Shown: piece after piece, positions 33,143 through 42,900 of the stretch
How positions within the stretch are numbered: the stretch's first letter is position 1
Layout: every line of letters begins with the position of its first letter
NCBI RefSeq assembly: GCF_902167145.1
Contig: NC_050104.1
Coordinates: 2,604,001-2,668,000, forward strand
DNA length: 64,000 nucleotides
Source of the DNA: Zea mays
Lineage: Eukaryota > Streptophyta > Magnoliopsida > Poales > Poaceae
Direction: 5' to 3'
The notes under the pieces: generated by a model
The model's input: the letters and a program-made list of their open reading frames with translations, nothing else
Told to the model about the DNA's origin: nothing
The model's database searches: none
Translations under genes and position numbers: made by a program

Positions 33143-34009
33143 CCTTCGCGGAGAAGGATCCCTTTCGGGGCATCCCCCTTTCTCGGTCCCTGTTGCAAGA
33201 GATAGAGAAAGAGGAAAACGGAAAAGGATACGAAATCGGGCGACGTGGCGTACCTTTTCTGACGTGGTTATTATGGCGAAGGTGAAGCGTCGCGCGCTCC
33301 TCCCATCAGAGACGCCGCCTGTCCCGCCGCGGAGTAAATGCGACAGGGCGAGTGGTTGGCGGGGCGGCCGTTGCGCGTGTGCGATCCGTTCGAGGGACGG
33401 GTCACGGGTGCACCGTTTCCACGCCGTGAGAGGAGGCTCTCTTGCTGTCCCGGGATGGGACGTGAGCCTGGCTGACAACGTGACCGCTGCGCCCGCCCGC
33501 CTGCCACCGCTATTACTGCCGGCCCACTTTCGGTCGCTTTGACCGACGCGCCAGGCTGGCGCTGTTGGGTTGCCTCGAGTCGCGGCATTGGCTCCGCAAC
33601 CGAAGAGGCGCGATGGTGGCACAAGTAGCGGTGCGGTTGCTTGCATGCAGCAACTGGCGCGCCGGTTGCTTGACGCGTGGGCCTGGGTTCCCAAGCTGAC
33701 GTGTCAGAAGTTGGAGAAGCGCGTCCACCTGGCGCGGTTGCATGCCGCCTGCATGGCTGCCCGCCCCTTCTGCCGTTGGTCTGGGCGAAAATGGGGGGTC
33801 GCTTGTAACCGCTGGACGGTCGTGCGCACCACGCGCGGCGGTTTGGCTTCTTCTGCCCTGAGCCGGCTTGCATGACATGCGGGACCCAGCCCCCGAGTCG
33901 CAGGGGAGGGCCTTGGAGCGTGTTGGAGAAGACTCAGCCTGTGGCGCCTGGGGGCGCACGTAGGGAGAGTTGCCTTTAAAAGGAGGGAGACTCCTTTCGG
34001 AAGGCAACC

Positions 34010-34360
34010 ATGTCTTCTTCCTCCCTTAAGCGTCGTGTCTTCCCATCTTCCAAGCCCCCGGATGGGGGGTATCCGCCGCCTTTCCGCCTCCTCGTTGGAG
34101 GAACGCAACTCCATGGGAGTTGGTACCTCTCAGCCATCGTTCGGCTTCAAGGATTTTCATCGTGCTGCCCGGCTGCTCCCCTCCGCCGGCGGTCACCTGA
34201 GATGGCGACCTCCGGCTTGATGGTGGGGGAAAGCGAGCCGGGCTGCGGCCTCTTCCCCTCCCTCAGCCTCAAGGATTTTCATCACCAGGGCTGGGGAGGG
34301 GAGTGCGCCGAGTTGAGGTCGGCCCCCGCGGGGGCGGCGGCCCGCTCCTTCACTCAGTGA
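34010..34360 (+). CDS. Antisense ORF in the 3' UTR of element D, unknown product
   Basis: 116 codons on the strand opposite to gag-pol, beginning MSSSSLKRRVFPSSKPPDGG and ending TGA at 34360. A CCTTTAAAAGG sequence at 33973-33983 looks like a TATA element, but it is only about 30 bp from the ATG. Overlapping plus-strand frames continue at 34303-34605 and 34569-34880, which could be later exons or frameshifted continuations. The product is basic and Ser/Pro-rich with no domain I know. Extra antisense ORFs between pol and the 3' LTR have been described in Tat elements, so this could be real, but a chance ORF in GC-rich DNA is not excluded. Confidence 0.4.
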   Translation: MSSSSLKRRVFPSSKPPDGGYPPPFRLLVGGTQLHGSWYLSAIVRLQGFSSCCPAAPLRRRSPEMATSGLMVGESEPGCGLFPSLSLKDFHHQGWGGECAELRSAPAGAAARSFTQ

Positions 34361-36046
34361 TCGGAAGGAAAGGCGGTCGCCGTCCGTGGCGCTGGCAGCT
34401 GCAGCGTGCCTGGCTTTCAGGCGCGAGTGGCTTCGGAGCCGCTCGCGGTGCCGGCATCCGCCACAGCAGCTTGAAGAGGTTCTGCTGCCGGCGGGATAGC
34501 CGGGGCCGGCCACGGGCTGACCTCCAACTCTACGGCCTTCTGCCCGTCCTTGCCTCACAAGTTTTGGCATGGGCGGGGGCCTCCTGGCAGCGGCATCGAG
34601 CCTGAGGTCGGCGTTGCCGCTGCTTGGTCCCTCGGAGCAGAAAGCGTCGTCGTCGCCGCTGCTGGAGCAGGTGACGGCGCACCATTCGTTGGCCTTCCGT
34701 TGCTCCACAGGCCTTCCCCCTCGGAGTGGGGTTGTTCGTGCCTGTGGAGGGGGGAACCGGAGTTCCGTTGGTAATGGCACTTCGGATGCCAGTGTTTTTT
34801 GTTCATTGTGGCTGTCGGGGCCTGAACATGTATGTAATTTCGGCACGGAGCCGTGTTTTTTCCTCATTTTCGAGCACTAAGTCTCGCCTGTTGGTTATCT
34901 GAACCGCTTTACCAAGCATGAGTCGCCTCGTGTTAAGGTGACGGGTGAGGTATCCGTATCCTGGAGGCGTAGGAATCCCTCGGCCCGTTTGGCCTTGTTG
35001 TCTGGGGCTCCTCTAGCTTAGTTAAAGAGACCCCTCGGCCGCCCTTCGGTGGACCGAGGCCAGGGGTAGCGATATCAGTATGAACAGAGGCGGAGTTGGC
35101 TCGAGAATGGGAACCTGGTTGGCCGGAGCCTAGTCGCGTTGTCCGTCAGCGGAGCCGACACCAAAGTCGATCAGTTGAGGCCTCGGGTCGGGCTGGCGCC
35201 CTTGGAAGCCGGTTGACCGAGGCCCCGGGGGTAACCGGTTGAGCCGCCTGCTCGGGCCGGATTCCCGGAGGAGTCCCTGGATCGCGTCGCCGCCCGAGGC
35301 TGGGTCGGACTTTGCTGAGGGCGTCGTCGATGCCGAGGGTGCTATGGCTCCCTTCAGCGTGAAGACCCGAGCCTGCAGGATCAGATCATCTTGTAGCGTG
35401 TGCTTTCTGCGGCCGCCGAGGCCAGAAAAAACACACCCTCGCCGCGCTTGCGAAGCTGTGCTTTCTTTCCTCTTGTTTCGAGCATCTGGACTCTGTCGGT
35501 AACAGGGATGTTTGTGTGAGCGAGAGTTGTTTTTCGCGGAAGGGACGAGTGAGGTATCCGTATCCCAGAGGCGTGGGAATCCCTCGGCTCGGTCGGCCTT
35601 GCCGCTTACGCGTACTTTCACCCGTCCATGAGGCCCTGTCCCCGACTCAGTCGAGAAAGCTTGAAGGACTGCTTCGGCAGGAGAACTTCCGAACGTGAAG
35701 ACTTGTTCGGTCCACGGGGTCGCTTTATCCGAGCGCAAGTTACTTATCGCAGAAGGTGATGAGTGAGGTATCCGTATCCCGGAGGCGTAGGAGTCCCTCG
35801 GCTCGGTCAGCCTTGGCTACTTACGTGTACTCCGTCGTTTCCAGGATCCGCTTTTCGAAGTAGTCAAGAAGCACGAAAGAAATCCTGCTAAAAAGAGGTC
35901 CTTTTTCGAGGAAAAATTCGACGCAGAGGGGGTCTCCCCCCTTTTAGCCCCCGAGGGAGGGTCGGGCTTTGCCGAGGCTAGGCCGACCCTTCCTTGACGA
36001 CTAAACTTTGCGTAGGTGCGAGGTATATGAACAACTTGAAAACATC

Positions 36047-39000
36047 TTAAGGGTAGAAGCGACGTAGCTGTTTGATGTTCCAAGCGTTGTCGTAGATTTC
36101 GCCTTGATTGTTGGCCAGCTTGTATGTTCCGGGCTTCAGAACTTTGGCGATGACGAATGGCCCTTCCCAGGGGGGCGTGAGCTTGTGCCTCCCTCGGGCG
36201 TCTTGCCGCAGCCGGAGCACCAGATCGCCCACCTGGAGTTCTCGGGACCGGACCCCTCGGGCGTGGTAGCGTCGCAGGGACTGTTGGTACCGCGCCGAGT
36301 GTAGTAAGGCCCTGTCCCGAGCTTCCTCCAGCTGGTCCAGCGATTCCTCTCGGCTAGCTTGGTTGCTTTGTTCGGTGTAGGCCCTCGCCCTCGGGGAGCC
36401 GTATTCCAGGTCAGTGGGCAAGATAGCTTCAGCCCCGTAGACCAGGAAAAACGGCGTGAAGCCCGTGGCACGACTCGGCGTCGTCCTTAGGCTCCAGACC
36501 ACCGAGGGGAGTTCCTTCATCCATCGCTTGCCGAACTTGTTGAGGTCGTTGTAGATTCGAGGCTTGAGCCCTTGTAGAATCATGCCGTTGGCACGCTCTA
36601 CTTGCCCATTTGACATGGGATGAGCCACGGCGGCCCAGTCCACCCGGATATGGTGATCCTCGCAAAAATCCAAGAATTTTTTGCCGGTGAACTGGGTGCC
36701 GTTGTCGGTGATGATGGAGTTCGGGACCCCGAAGCGATGGATGATGTTGGTGAAGAATGCCACCGCCTGCTCGGACCTGATGCTGTTCAGAGGTCGGACC
36801 TCGATCCACTTGGAGAATTTGTCGATGGCGACCAGCAGGTGCGTGTAGCCCCCGGGCGCCTTCTGCAAGGGACCGACGAGGTCCAGACCCCATACAGCGA
36901 AGGGCCAGGTGATGGGTATTGTCTGCAGAGCCTGAGCGGGCAGGTGTGTCCGCTTCGCGTAGAATTGGCACCCTTCGCAGGTGCGGACAATTCTAGTGGC
37001 GTCAGCCACCGCCGTTGGCCAGTAGAAGCCTTGCCGGAAAGCATTTCCGACAAGGGCTCGGGGCGCTGCGTGATGGCCGCAAGCCCCCGAGTGTATTTCT
37101 TGCAGCAGTTCCCGACCTTCGGCGATGGAGATGCATCGCTGGAGGATGCCCGAGGGGCTGCGATGGTAGAGCTCCTCTTCGTCGCCCAGCAAGACGAATG
37201 ACTTGGCGCGTCGCGCTACTCGCCGAGCCTCGGCTTGGTCGAGGGGTAGCTCTCCTCGGCGGAGATATTGCAGGTACGGGGCCTGCCAATCTTGATCTAG
37301 CGTGGCCCCGCTCTGCCCTTCCTCGATGTTCAGTGCCCCGCCCTCGGGGGCCGAGGGTACCTCGGGCTGTGCCGAGGGTACCTCGGGCTGAGCCGAGGGT
37401 ACCTCGGGCTCGGGCGCGTCGTCGAGCTTGACGGAGGGTCGATGCAGATCCCGGGAGAAGACGTCCGGGGGGACTGTCGTTCGCCCCGGGGCTATCTTAG
37501 CCAGCTCGTCTGCGGTTTCGTTGTAGCGCCGAGCGATGTGGTTGAGCTCGAGCCCGAAGAACTTGTCTTCTAGGCGCCAAACCTCGTCGCAGTAGGCCTC
37601 CATCTTCGGGTCGCGGCAGTGGGAGTTCTTCATGACTTGGTCGATGACGAGCTGCGAATCACCGCGGGCGTCGAGGCGTCTGACCCCTAGCTCGATGGCG
37701 ATCCGCAATCCGTTGACCAGAGCTTCGTACTCGGCCACATTGTTGGACGCTGGGAAATGGAGGCGCAACACGTAGCGCAAGTGCTTTCCGAGGGGCGAGA
37801 TGAAGAGCAGGCCCGCGCCGGCCCCCGTCTTCATCAGCGACCCGTCGAAAAACATGGTCCAGAGCTCCGGTTGGATCGGAGTCGTTGGCAGCTGGGTGTC
37901 GACCCATTCGGCCACGAAATCCGCCAGCACCTGGGACTTGATGGCCTTCCGAGGGGCGAACGAGATCGTTTCGCCCATGATTTCCACCGCCCACTTTGCG
38001 ATCCTGCCCGAGGCCTCTCGGCACTGGATGATCTCCCCCAGGGGGAAGGATGACACCACAGTTACCGGATGAGACTCGAAGTAGTGTCGCAGCTTCCGCC
38101 TCGTCAGGATCGCAGCATACAGCAGCTTTTGAACTTGTGGGTAGCGGATCTTAGTCTCGGACAGCACTTCGCTGATGAAGTAGACCGGCCTCTGAACGGG
38201 CAATGCATGCCCTTCCTCTTGCCTTTCGACCACAATCGCGGCGCTAACCACCTGAGTGGTCGCGGCGACGTAGACCAAGAGGGCTTCTCCGTCCGCCGGG
38301 GGCACCAAGACAGGCGCCTTTGTAAGGAGCGCCTTCAGGTTGCCGAGGGCTTCCTCGGCCTCAGGGGTCCAAGCGAAACACTCGGCCTTCCTTAAGAGGC
38401 GGTACAGAGGCAGACCTCTTTCGCCGAGGCGTGAGATGAAGCGGCTCAAGGCCGCGAGGCATCCCATGACCCTCTGTACCCCTTTTAAGTCCTTGATGGG
38501 TCCCATGCTGGTGATGGTCGCGATCTTCTCCAGGTTGGCTTCGATGCCTCGCTCGGAGACGATGAACCCTAGGAGCATGCCTCGGGGGACCCCGAAGACA
38601 CACTTCTCAGGATTAAGCTTGACTCCTTTCGCCTTGAGACACCGGAATGTCACTTCAAGGTCGGAGAGGAGGTCGGAAGCCTTCCTTGTCTTGACTACGA
38701 TGTCATCGACGTAGGCCTCGACTGTGCGACCGATGTGTTCGCCGAACACATGGTTCATGCACCGCTGGTACGTCGCGCCCGCATTCCTCAATCCGAACGG
38801 CATGGTGACATAGCAGTACATGCCGAACGGCGTGATGAAAGAAGTCGCGAGCTGGTCGGACTCTTTCATCCGGATCTGGTGATACCCTGAGTAGGCATCG
38901 AGGAAGGACAGGGTTTCGCACCCAGCGGTGGAATCCACGATTTGGTCGATGCGAGGCAGAGGGTAGGGAACCTTCGGGCATGCTTTGTTGAGACCAGTGT

Positions 39001-39295
39001 AGTCTACACACATCCGCCATTTCCCCCCTTTCTTCCTCACAAGCACAGGGTTGGCAAGCCATTCGGGATGGAATACCTCTTTGATGAACCCTGCTGCCAT
39101 TAGCTTGTGGATCTCTTCGCCAATCGCTCTGCGCTTCTCCTCGTCGAATCGGCACAGAGGCTGCCTGACGGGTCGGGCTCCGGCCCGAATATCCAGCGAG
39201 TGCTCGGCGACATCCCTCGGTATGCCGGGCATGTCCGAGGGACTCCACGCGAAGACGTCGGCGTTTGCGCGGAGAAAGTCGACGAGCACTGCTTC
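36047..39295 (-). CDS. pol: pol of element D: RT, RNase H, second RNase H, integrase
   Basis: Copies the element RNA to DNA and integrates it. The frame follows gag directly after one TAG (39298-39296) and has no ATG of its own near the start. Domains by base position: RT 39090-38500 with VDYTGLNKACPK and the catalytic YVDD at 38713-38702; first RNase H 38300-37900 (PVYFISEVLSE); archaeal-type second RNase H from about 37860 (MFFDGSLMKTGAGAG ... DSQLVIDQV), the hallmark of Tat elements; a linker with PEVPSAQ repeated three times (37412-37350); integrase with an HHCC zinc site near 37110-36960 and D, D, E in GLDLVGP, TDNGTQF and GQVERANG (36890-36590). It ends NIKQLRRFYP. There is no chromodomain, as expected. 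The frame is intact; expression would need readthrough or repair of the TAG, and a working 5' LTR. Confidence 0.9.
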   Translation of the reverse strand, partial: EAVLVDFLRANADVFAWSPSDMPGIPRDVAEHSLDIRAGARPVRQPLCRFDEEKRRAIGEEIHKLMAAGFIKEVFHPEWLANPVLVRKKGGKWRMCVDYTGLNKACPKVPYPLPRIDQIVDSTAGCETLSFLDAYSGYHQIRMKESDQLATSFITPFGMYCYVTMPFGLRNAGATYQRCMNHVFGEHIGRTVEAYVDDIVVKTRKASDLLSDLEVTFRCLKAKGVKLNPEKCVFGVPRGMLLGFIVSERGIEANLEKIATITSMGPIKDLKGVQRVMGCLAALSRFISRLGERGLPLYRLLRKAECFAWTPEAEEALGNLKALLTKAPVLVPPADGEALLVYVAATTQVVSAAIVVERQEEGHALPVQRPVYFISEVLSETKIRYPQVQKLLYAAILTRRKLRHYFESHPVTVVSSFPLGEIIQCREASGRIAKWAVEIMGETISFAPRKAIKSQVLADFVAEWVDTQLPTTPIQPELWTMFFDGSLMKTGAGAGLLFISPLGKHLRYVLRLHFPASNNVAEYEALVNGLRIAIELGVRRLDARGDSQLVIDQVMKNSHCRDPKMEAYCDEVWRLEDKFFGLELNHIARRYNETADELAKIAPGRTTVPPDVFSRDLHRPSVKLDDAPEPEVPSAQPEVPSAQPEVPSAPEGGALNIEEGQSGATLDQDWQAPYLQYLRRGELPLDQAEARRVARRAKSFVLLGDEEELYHRSPSGILQRCISIAEGRELLQEIHSGACGHHAAPRALVGNAFRQGFYWPTAVADATRIVRTCEGCQFYAKRTHLPAQALQTIPITWPFAVWGLDLVGPLQKAPGGYTHLLVAIDKFSKWIEVRPLNSIRSEQAVAFFTNIIHRFGVPNSIITDNGTQFTGKKFLDFCEDHHIRVDWAAVAHPMSNGQVERANGMILQGLKPRIYNDLNKFGKRWMKELPSVVWSLRTTPSRATGFTPFFLVYGAEAILPTDLEYGSPRARAYTEQSNQASREESLDQLEEARDRALLHSARYQQSLRRYHARGVRSRELQVGDLVLRLRQDARGRHKLTPPWEGPFVIAKVLKPGTYKLANNQGEIYDNAWNIKQLRRFYP
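37350..37412 (-). repeat. In-frame 21-bp repeat (PEVPSAQ x 3) in element D pol
   Basis: GAGGGTACCTCGGGCT is repeated three times with 21-bp spacing in the linker between the second RNase H and integrase. It keeps the reading frame. Confidence 0.8.
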
Positions 39296-42200
39296 CTATT
39301 TGGGGTCGAGCCCGGAACCGATCCGGACCTGCTTGGTGGTGTCGCCACTGGGGTCGAGAGGGACGGCCTTGACCGTCTCCGCTGGCTCGAAGTTGCCGGC
39401 GTGGCGCTTCACGTCTGGCACCTCCTTGGAGAGGTTCTCCAGGTCGGCGATGAGGGCCTCGGACTCGGCGAGGGCCTCGGCGTACTCCACGCACTCCACG
39501 TCGCATTCGAACGCGTGTTTGTACGTGGGGCCGACGGTGATGACCCCGTTGGGGCCCGACATCTTGAGCTTCAGGTAGGTGTAGTTGGGGACGGCCATGA
39601 ACTTCGCGTAGCATGGCCTCCCTAGCACGGCGTGGTAGGTTCCTCGGAACCCGACCACCTCGAACGTCAGGGTCTCCCTTCGGAAGTTGGAGGGTGTCCC
39701 GAAGCAGATGGGGAGGTCGAGTCGCCCGAGGGGCTGGACGCGCTTCCCAGGGATGATCCCGTGGAAGGGCGCAGCGCCTGCTCGGACGGAGGACAGATCG
39801 ACGCGCAGGAGCTTGAGGGTCTCGGCGTAGATGATGTTGAGGCAGTTGCCCCCATCCATCAGGACCTTGGTGAGCCTGACATCGCCGACAACGGGGTCGA
39901 CGACGAGCGGGTATTTCCCCGGGCTCGGCACATGATCGGGGTGGTCGGCCTGGTCGAAAGTGATGAGCTTGTCGGACCAGTCTAGGTAGACTGGCGCCAC
40001 CACCTTTACCGAGCAGACCTCCCGGCGCTCTTGCTTGCGGTGCCGAGCCGAGGTATTCGCCGCATGCCCTCCATAGATCATGAAGCAGTCGCGGACCTCG
40101 GGGAATTCTCCTGCTAGGTGATCTTCATTCTTGTCGTCGTCGCGGGCCCTGCCACCCTCGGCGGGTGGCCCGGCCCTGTGGAAGTGACGCCGAAGCATAA
40201 CGCACTCCTCGAGGGTGTGCTTGACGGGCCCCTGATGGTAGGGGCACGGCTCCTTGAGCATCTTGTCGAAGAGGTTCGCACCTCCGGGGGGCTTCCGAGG
40301 GTTCTTATACTCGGCGGCGGCGACAAGGTCCGCGTCAGCGGCGTCGCGTTTCGATTGCGACTTCTTCTTGCCTTTCTTCTTGGCGCCGCGCGGAGCAGAC
40401 GCCTCGGGAGCCTCTTCCGATGGGCGGCCCTGGGGCTGCTTGTCTTTTCGGAAGATAGCCTCGACCGCCTCCTGGCCAGAGGCGAACTTGGTGGCGATGT
40501 CCATCAGCTCGCTCGCCCTGGTGGGGGTTTTGCGACCCAGCTTGCTCACCAGGTCGCGGCAAGTGGTGCCGGCGAGGAACGCGCCGATGACATCCGAGTC
40601 GGTGATGTTGGGCAGCTCGGTGCGCTGCTTCGAGAATCGCCGGATATAGTCCCGGAGCGACTCTCCCGGCTGTTGCCGGCAGCTTCGAAGGTCCCAGGAA
40701 TTCCCGGGGCGCACATATGTGCCCTGGAAATTGCCAGCGAAGGCTTGGACCAAGTCGTCCCAGTTGGAGATCTGCCCCGGAGGCAGGTGCTCCAACCAGG
40801 CGCGAGCAGTGTCGGAGAGGAACAGGGGGAGGTTACGGATGATGAGGTTGTCGTCGTCCGTTCCACCCAGTTGGCAGGCAAGGCGGTAGTCCGCGAGCCA
40901 CAGTTCCGGTCTTGTTTCCCCCGAGTACTTTGTGATAGTAGTCGGGGGTCGGAACCGGGTCGGGAATGGCGCCCGTCGGATGGCCCGACTGAAGGCCTGC
41001 GGACCGGGTGGTTCGGGCGAGGGACTCCGATCCTCCCCGCTGTCGTAGCGCCCCCCACGCGTGGGGTGGTAGCCTCGGCGCACCCTTTCGTCGAGGTGAG
41101 CCCGACGGTCGCGTCGATGGTGCTCGTTGCCGAGGTGGCCCGGGGCCGCAGGCGCGGTGTTGCGCGTGCGCCCGGTGTAGACCGAGGCTTCCCGCATGAA
41201 TCGGGAAGTCGCGGCATGAGGTTCCGAGGGACAACCTTGCCTTCGGGAGGCAGTGCTCTCGGCCCGCCGGGCCGCAGCGCCTTCCAGGAGATTCTTGAGT
41301 TCTCCCTGGATTCGCCGACCCTCGGTGGTTGACGGCTCCGGCATCGCGCGGATGAGCATTGCTGCGGCTGCCAGGTTCTGACCAACCCCGCTGGATGCGG
41401 GCGGCGGCCTGATCCTGACATCGTCGGCGACGCGGTGCTGGAGACCTCGGGGCAGGTGACGTATTTCTCCGGCCAGGGGTTGGCCCACCCACGCCTGTCC
41501 GACGTCCCGACGGATCGGCTCAAGCGCTCCTGTTCCCTCGTTGAGCCTGGCCTGCGCCTCGCGGACTTGCTCGAGTTGTGGGTCGTAACCCCCCGCCGGA
41601 GCGGGGACCACAGCTAGCTCCCGTGGGATGTCGGCGCGAGGCACCGGCCTAGGGAGATCACCGTCCTCCGGCATGCCAAGATGGTTGCCTTCGGAGGGAT
41701 CCCCTAGCTCGATGTGGAAACATTCGCGGCTTGGGCCGCAGCTCTCATCGCCGAGGCTGCGGCTTCCATCGGAACAGTCGGATAGGCAGTAGTCACATGC
41801 GGTCATGAAGTCCCGCACGGCGCTGGGGTTGCCAAGTTCGGAGAAATCCCAACCGATGCTGGGATCGTCATCTTCCTCGGACCCAGAGGGCCCGTAGGTC
41901 GAGACGTCCGTCAGTCGGTCCCAAGGCGACCGCATACGGAACCTCAGTGGGGTTGCACTCGCCTTAATGAGAGCGCCCGCCAAAACGAGGTCGTTTGGCG
42001 GGTTGAGGCCGAGTCGAAATGACGCAAGATGGGAGTTAGTCGTTACCTTTTGGTCGACGAGGAGCGACGTAGTCACATCGGGGACTGGTTGCACCATCAT
42101 CTCTGGTCCGAGGGCGACGTCCTGCAGGCTTTCCGCGAGCGCGCCGGCGCCGTCTTCTTGCTCGGGGTCAGCGTGCCGCCGGGGGACGGCGCTTGCCTCC

Positions 42201-42544
42201 GTCTTGAACGCGAGGTCGACGTCCGGCGTGCCTTCCGTCGGGGTGTCGGGGGCGTCGATTTGCTCGACGGCCGACGAAGCGCGGCCTCCCACCTGGCCTT
42301 GACGGCCCCGTCTCCTCCTCCGTTGGCGGGGGAGAGAACGGAGCGAGCCCAAATGTTGCCCTTCCACCACGCGGGGAAGACGTCGTCGATTCCGCCGCCG
42401 GCTGGCGGGTTGTCGGCCGCCGTTGTCGTAGTCGCGCGGCGGTGGAAGGAGTATCATGTCGTAGCTGCCGTCGAAGGACATGAACTCAAGAGTCCCGAAA
42501 CGAAGCACCGTCCCGGGGCGGAGAGGTTGCTGGAGACTGCCCAT
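39296..42544 (-). CDS. gag: gag-protease of element D
   Basis: A 1082-codon frame from ATG 42544 (MGSLQQPLRPG) to TAG 39298-39296. The N-terminal half is charged and probably disordered. The retrotransposon gag core lies at about residues 530-700 (YSGETRPELW, LPLFLSDTARAWLEHLPPG, RDYIRRFSKQRTELPN). A Cys/His motif CPYHQGPVKHTLEEC is near residue 765. The aspartic protease follows near residue 897 with VLMDGGNCLNIIY. Element A has DGGSSLN there, so the two residues after DGG have changed and the protease may be impaired. Pol continues in the same frame immediately after the TAG. The ATG lies 60 bases inside the 5' LTR edge. Confidence 0.9.
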   Translation of the reverse strand: MGSLQQPLRPGTVLRFGTLEFMSFDGSYDMILLPPPRDYDNGGRQPASRRRNRRRLPRVVEGQHLGSLRSLPRQRRRRRGRQGQVGGRASSAVEQIDAPDTPTEGTPDVDLAFKTEASAVPRRHADPEQEDGAGALAESLQDVALGPEMMVQPVPDVTTSLLVDQKVTTNSHLASFRLGLNPPNDLVLAGALIKASATPLRFRMRSPWDRLTDVSTYGPSGSEEDDDPSIGWDFSELGNPSAVRDFMTACDYCLSDCSDGSRSLGDESCGPSRECFHIELGDPSEGNHLGMPEDGDLPRPVPRADIPRELAVVPAPAGGYDPQLEQVREAQARLNEGTGALEPIRRDVGQAWVGQPLAGEIRHLPRGLQHRVADDVRIRPPPASSGVGQNLAAAAMLIRAMPEPSTTEGRRIQGELKNLLEGAAARRAESTASRRQGCPSEPHAATSRFMREASVYTGRTRNTAPAAPGHLGNEHHRRDRRAHLDERVRRGYHPTRGGRYDSGEDRSPSPEPPGPQAFSRAIRRAPFPTRFRPPTTITKYSGETRPELWLADYRLACQLGGTDDDNLIIRNLPLFLSDTARAWLEHLPPGQISNWDDLVQAFAGNFQGTYVRPGNSWDLRSCRQQPGESLRDYIRRFSKQRTELPNITDSDVIGAFLAGTTCRDLVSKLGRKTPTRASELMDIATKFASGQEAVEAIFRKDKQPQGRPSEEAPEASAPRGAKKKGKKKSQSKRDAADADLVAAAEYKNPRKPPGGANLFDKMLKEPCPYHQGPVKHTLEECVMLRRHFHRAGPPAEGGRARDDDKNEDHLAGEFPEVRDCFMIYGGHAANTSARHRKQERREVCSVKVVAPVYLDWSDKLITFDQADHPDHVPSPGKYPLVVDPVVGDVRLTKVLMDGGNCLNIIYAETLKLLRVDLSSVRAGAAPFHGIIPGKRVQPLGRLDLPICFGTPSNFRRETLTFEVVGFRGTYHAVLGRPCYAKFMAVPNYTYLKLKMSGPNGVITVGPTYKHAFECDVECVEYAEALAESEALIADLENLSKEVPDVKRHAGNFEPAETVKAVPLDPSGDTTKQVRIGSGLDPK

Positions 42545-42588
42545 CTGGAGCTTGACGGGGAGCTGTTCGTCAGCACGCAGCAGGCCCC

Positions 42589-42604
42589 TACCTGGCGCGC
42601 CAAC
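42589..42604 (-). promoter_or_regulatory. Primer binding site region of element D
   Basis: Minus-strand TTGGCGCGCCAGGTA starts one base (G) inside the LTR end CGCCGACA. The identical sequence is present at the same place in element A. The tRNA is not assigned. Confidence 0.6.
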
Positions 42605-42836
42605 TGTCGGCGTTTCGAGACAGGGGGGTCCCTAAGCCGACGAGTGAGTGTGCTGCGTGCCCCAGCCCAGATGGGTCGAGCGCGTGGGCGAGCGCAAAGG
42701 GGGGAGAGGCGAGGTGGCCGGAGTCGAGCGTGAGAGAGGTGGAAGTCCCGCGGCCTTCGTGTTCGTCCCGCGCCCAGGTCGGGTGCGCTTGCAGTAGGGG
42801 GGTTACAAGCGTCCACGCGGGTGAGGGAAGCGAGCG
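42605..42836 (-). repeat. 5' LTR of element D, U5-side piece
   Basis: The inner 232 bp of the 5' LTR, matching the 3' LTR with one base change (GCGAAGG to GCAAAGG). It ends at GAGCG (42832-42836), the left copy of the target duplication of element E. Confidence 0.92.
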
Positions 42837-42837
42837 T

Positions 42838-42900
42838 GTAACGCCCTGAATTTGGGGGTAGAATTTTTTCTTCTTTTCTCTCACCAAATTCGGGCGTTAC
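42838..42900 (+). repeat. Inverted repeat at the LTR 5' edge of element E
   Basis: GTAACGCCCTGAATTTGG at 42838-42855 pairs with CCAAATTCGGGCGTTAC ending near 42900, with one unpaired base in the stem and a loop of about 28 bases rich in T and C. The same structure is at 51213-51275 in the 3' LTR. Confidence 0.85.

Larger units (their letters stand above)
32200..36046 (-). other. Long 3' UTR of element D
   Basis: About 3.9 kb between the pol stop and the 3' LTR with no retroelement domain on the minus strand. It holds a 75-bp tandem repeat (32918-33142), three dispersed copies of a motif containing GTGAGGTATCCGTATCC (34946, 35549, 35763) and a plus-strand ORF region from 34010. Long 3' regions are usual in Tat elements. 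Confidence 0.7.

Noticed and set aside
34303..34605. Further plus-strand ORFs after 34010-34360 as separate genes
   Set aside because: They overlap each other and the first ORF in different frames. I mention them only as possible continuations.
40118..41332. 404-codon plus-strand ORF opposite gag of element D
   Set aside because: It is the antisense shadow of gag, caused by high GC at third positions.
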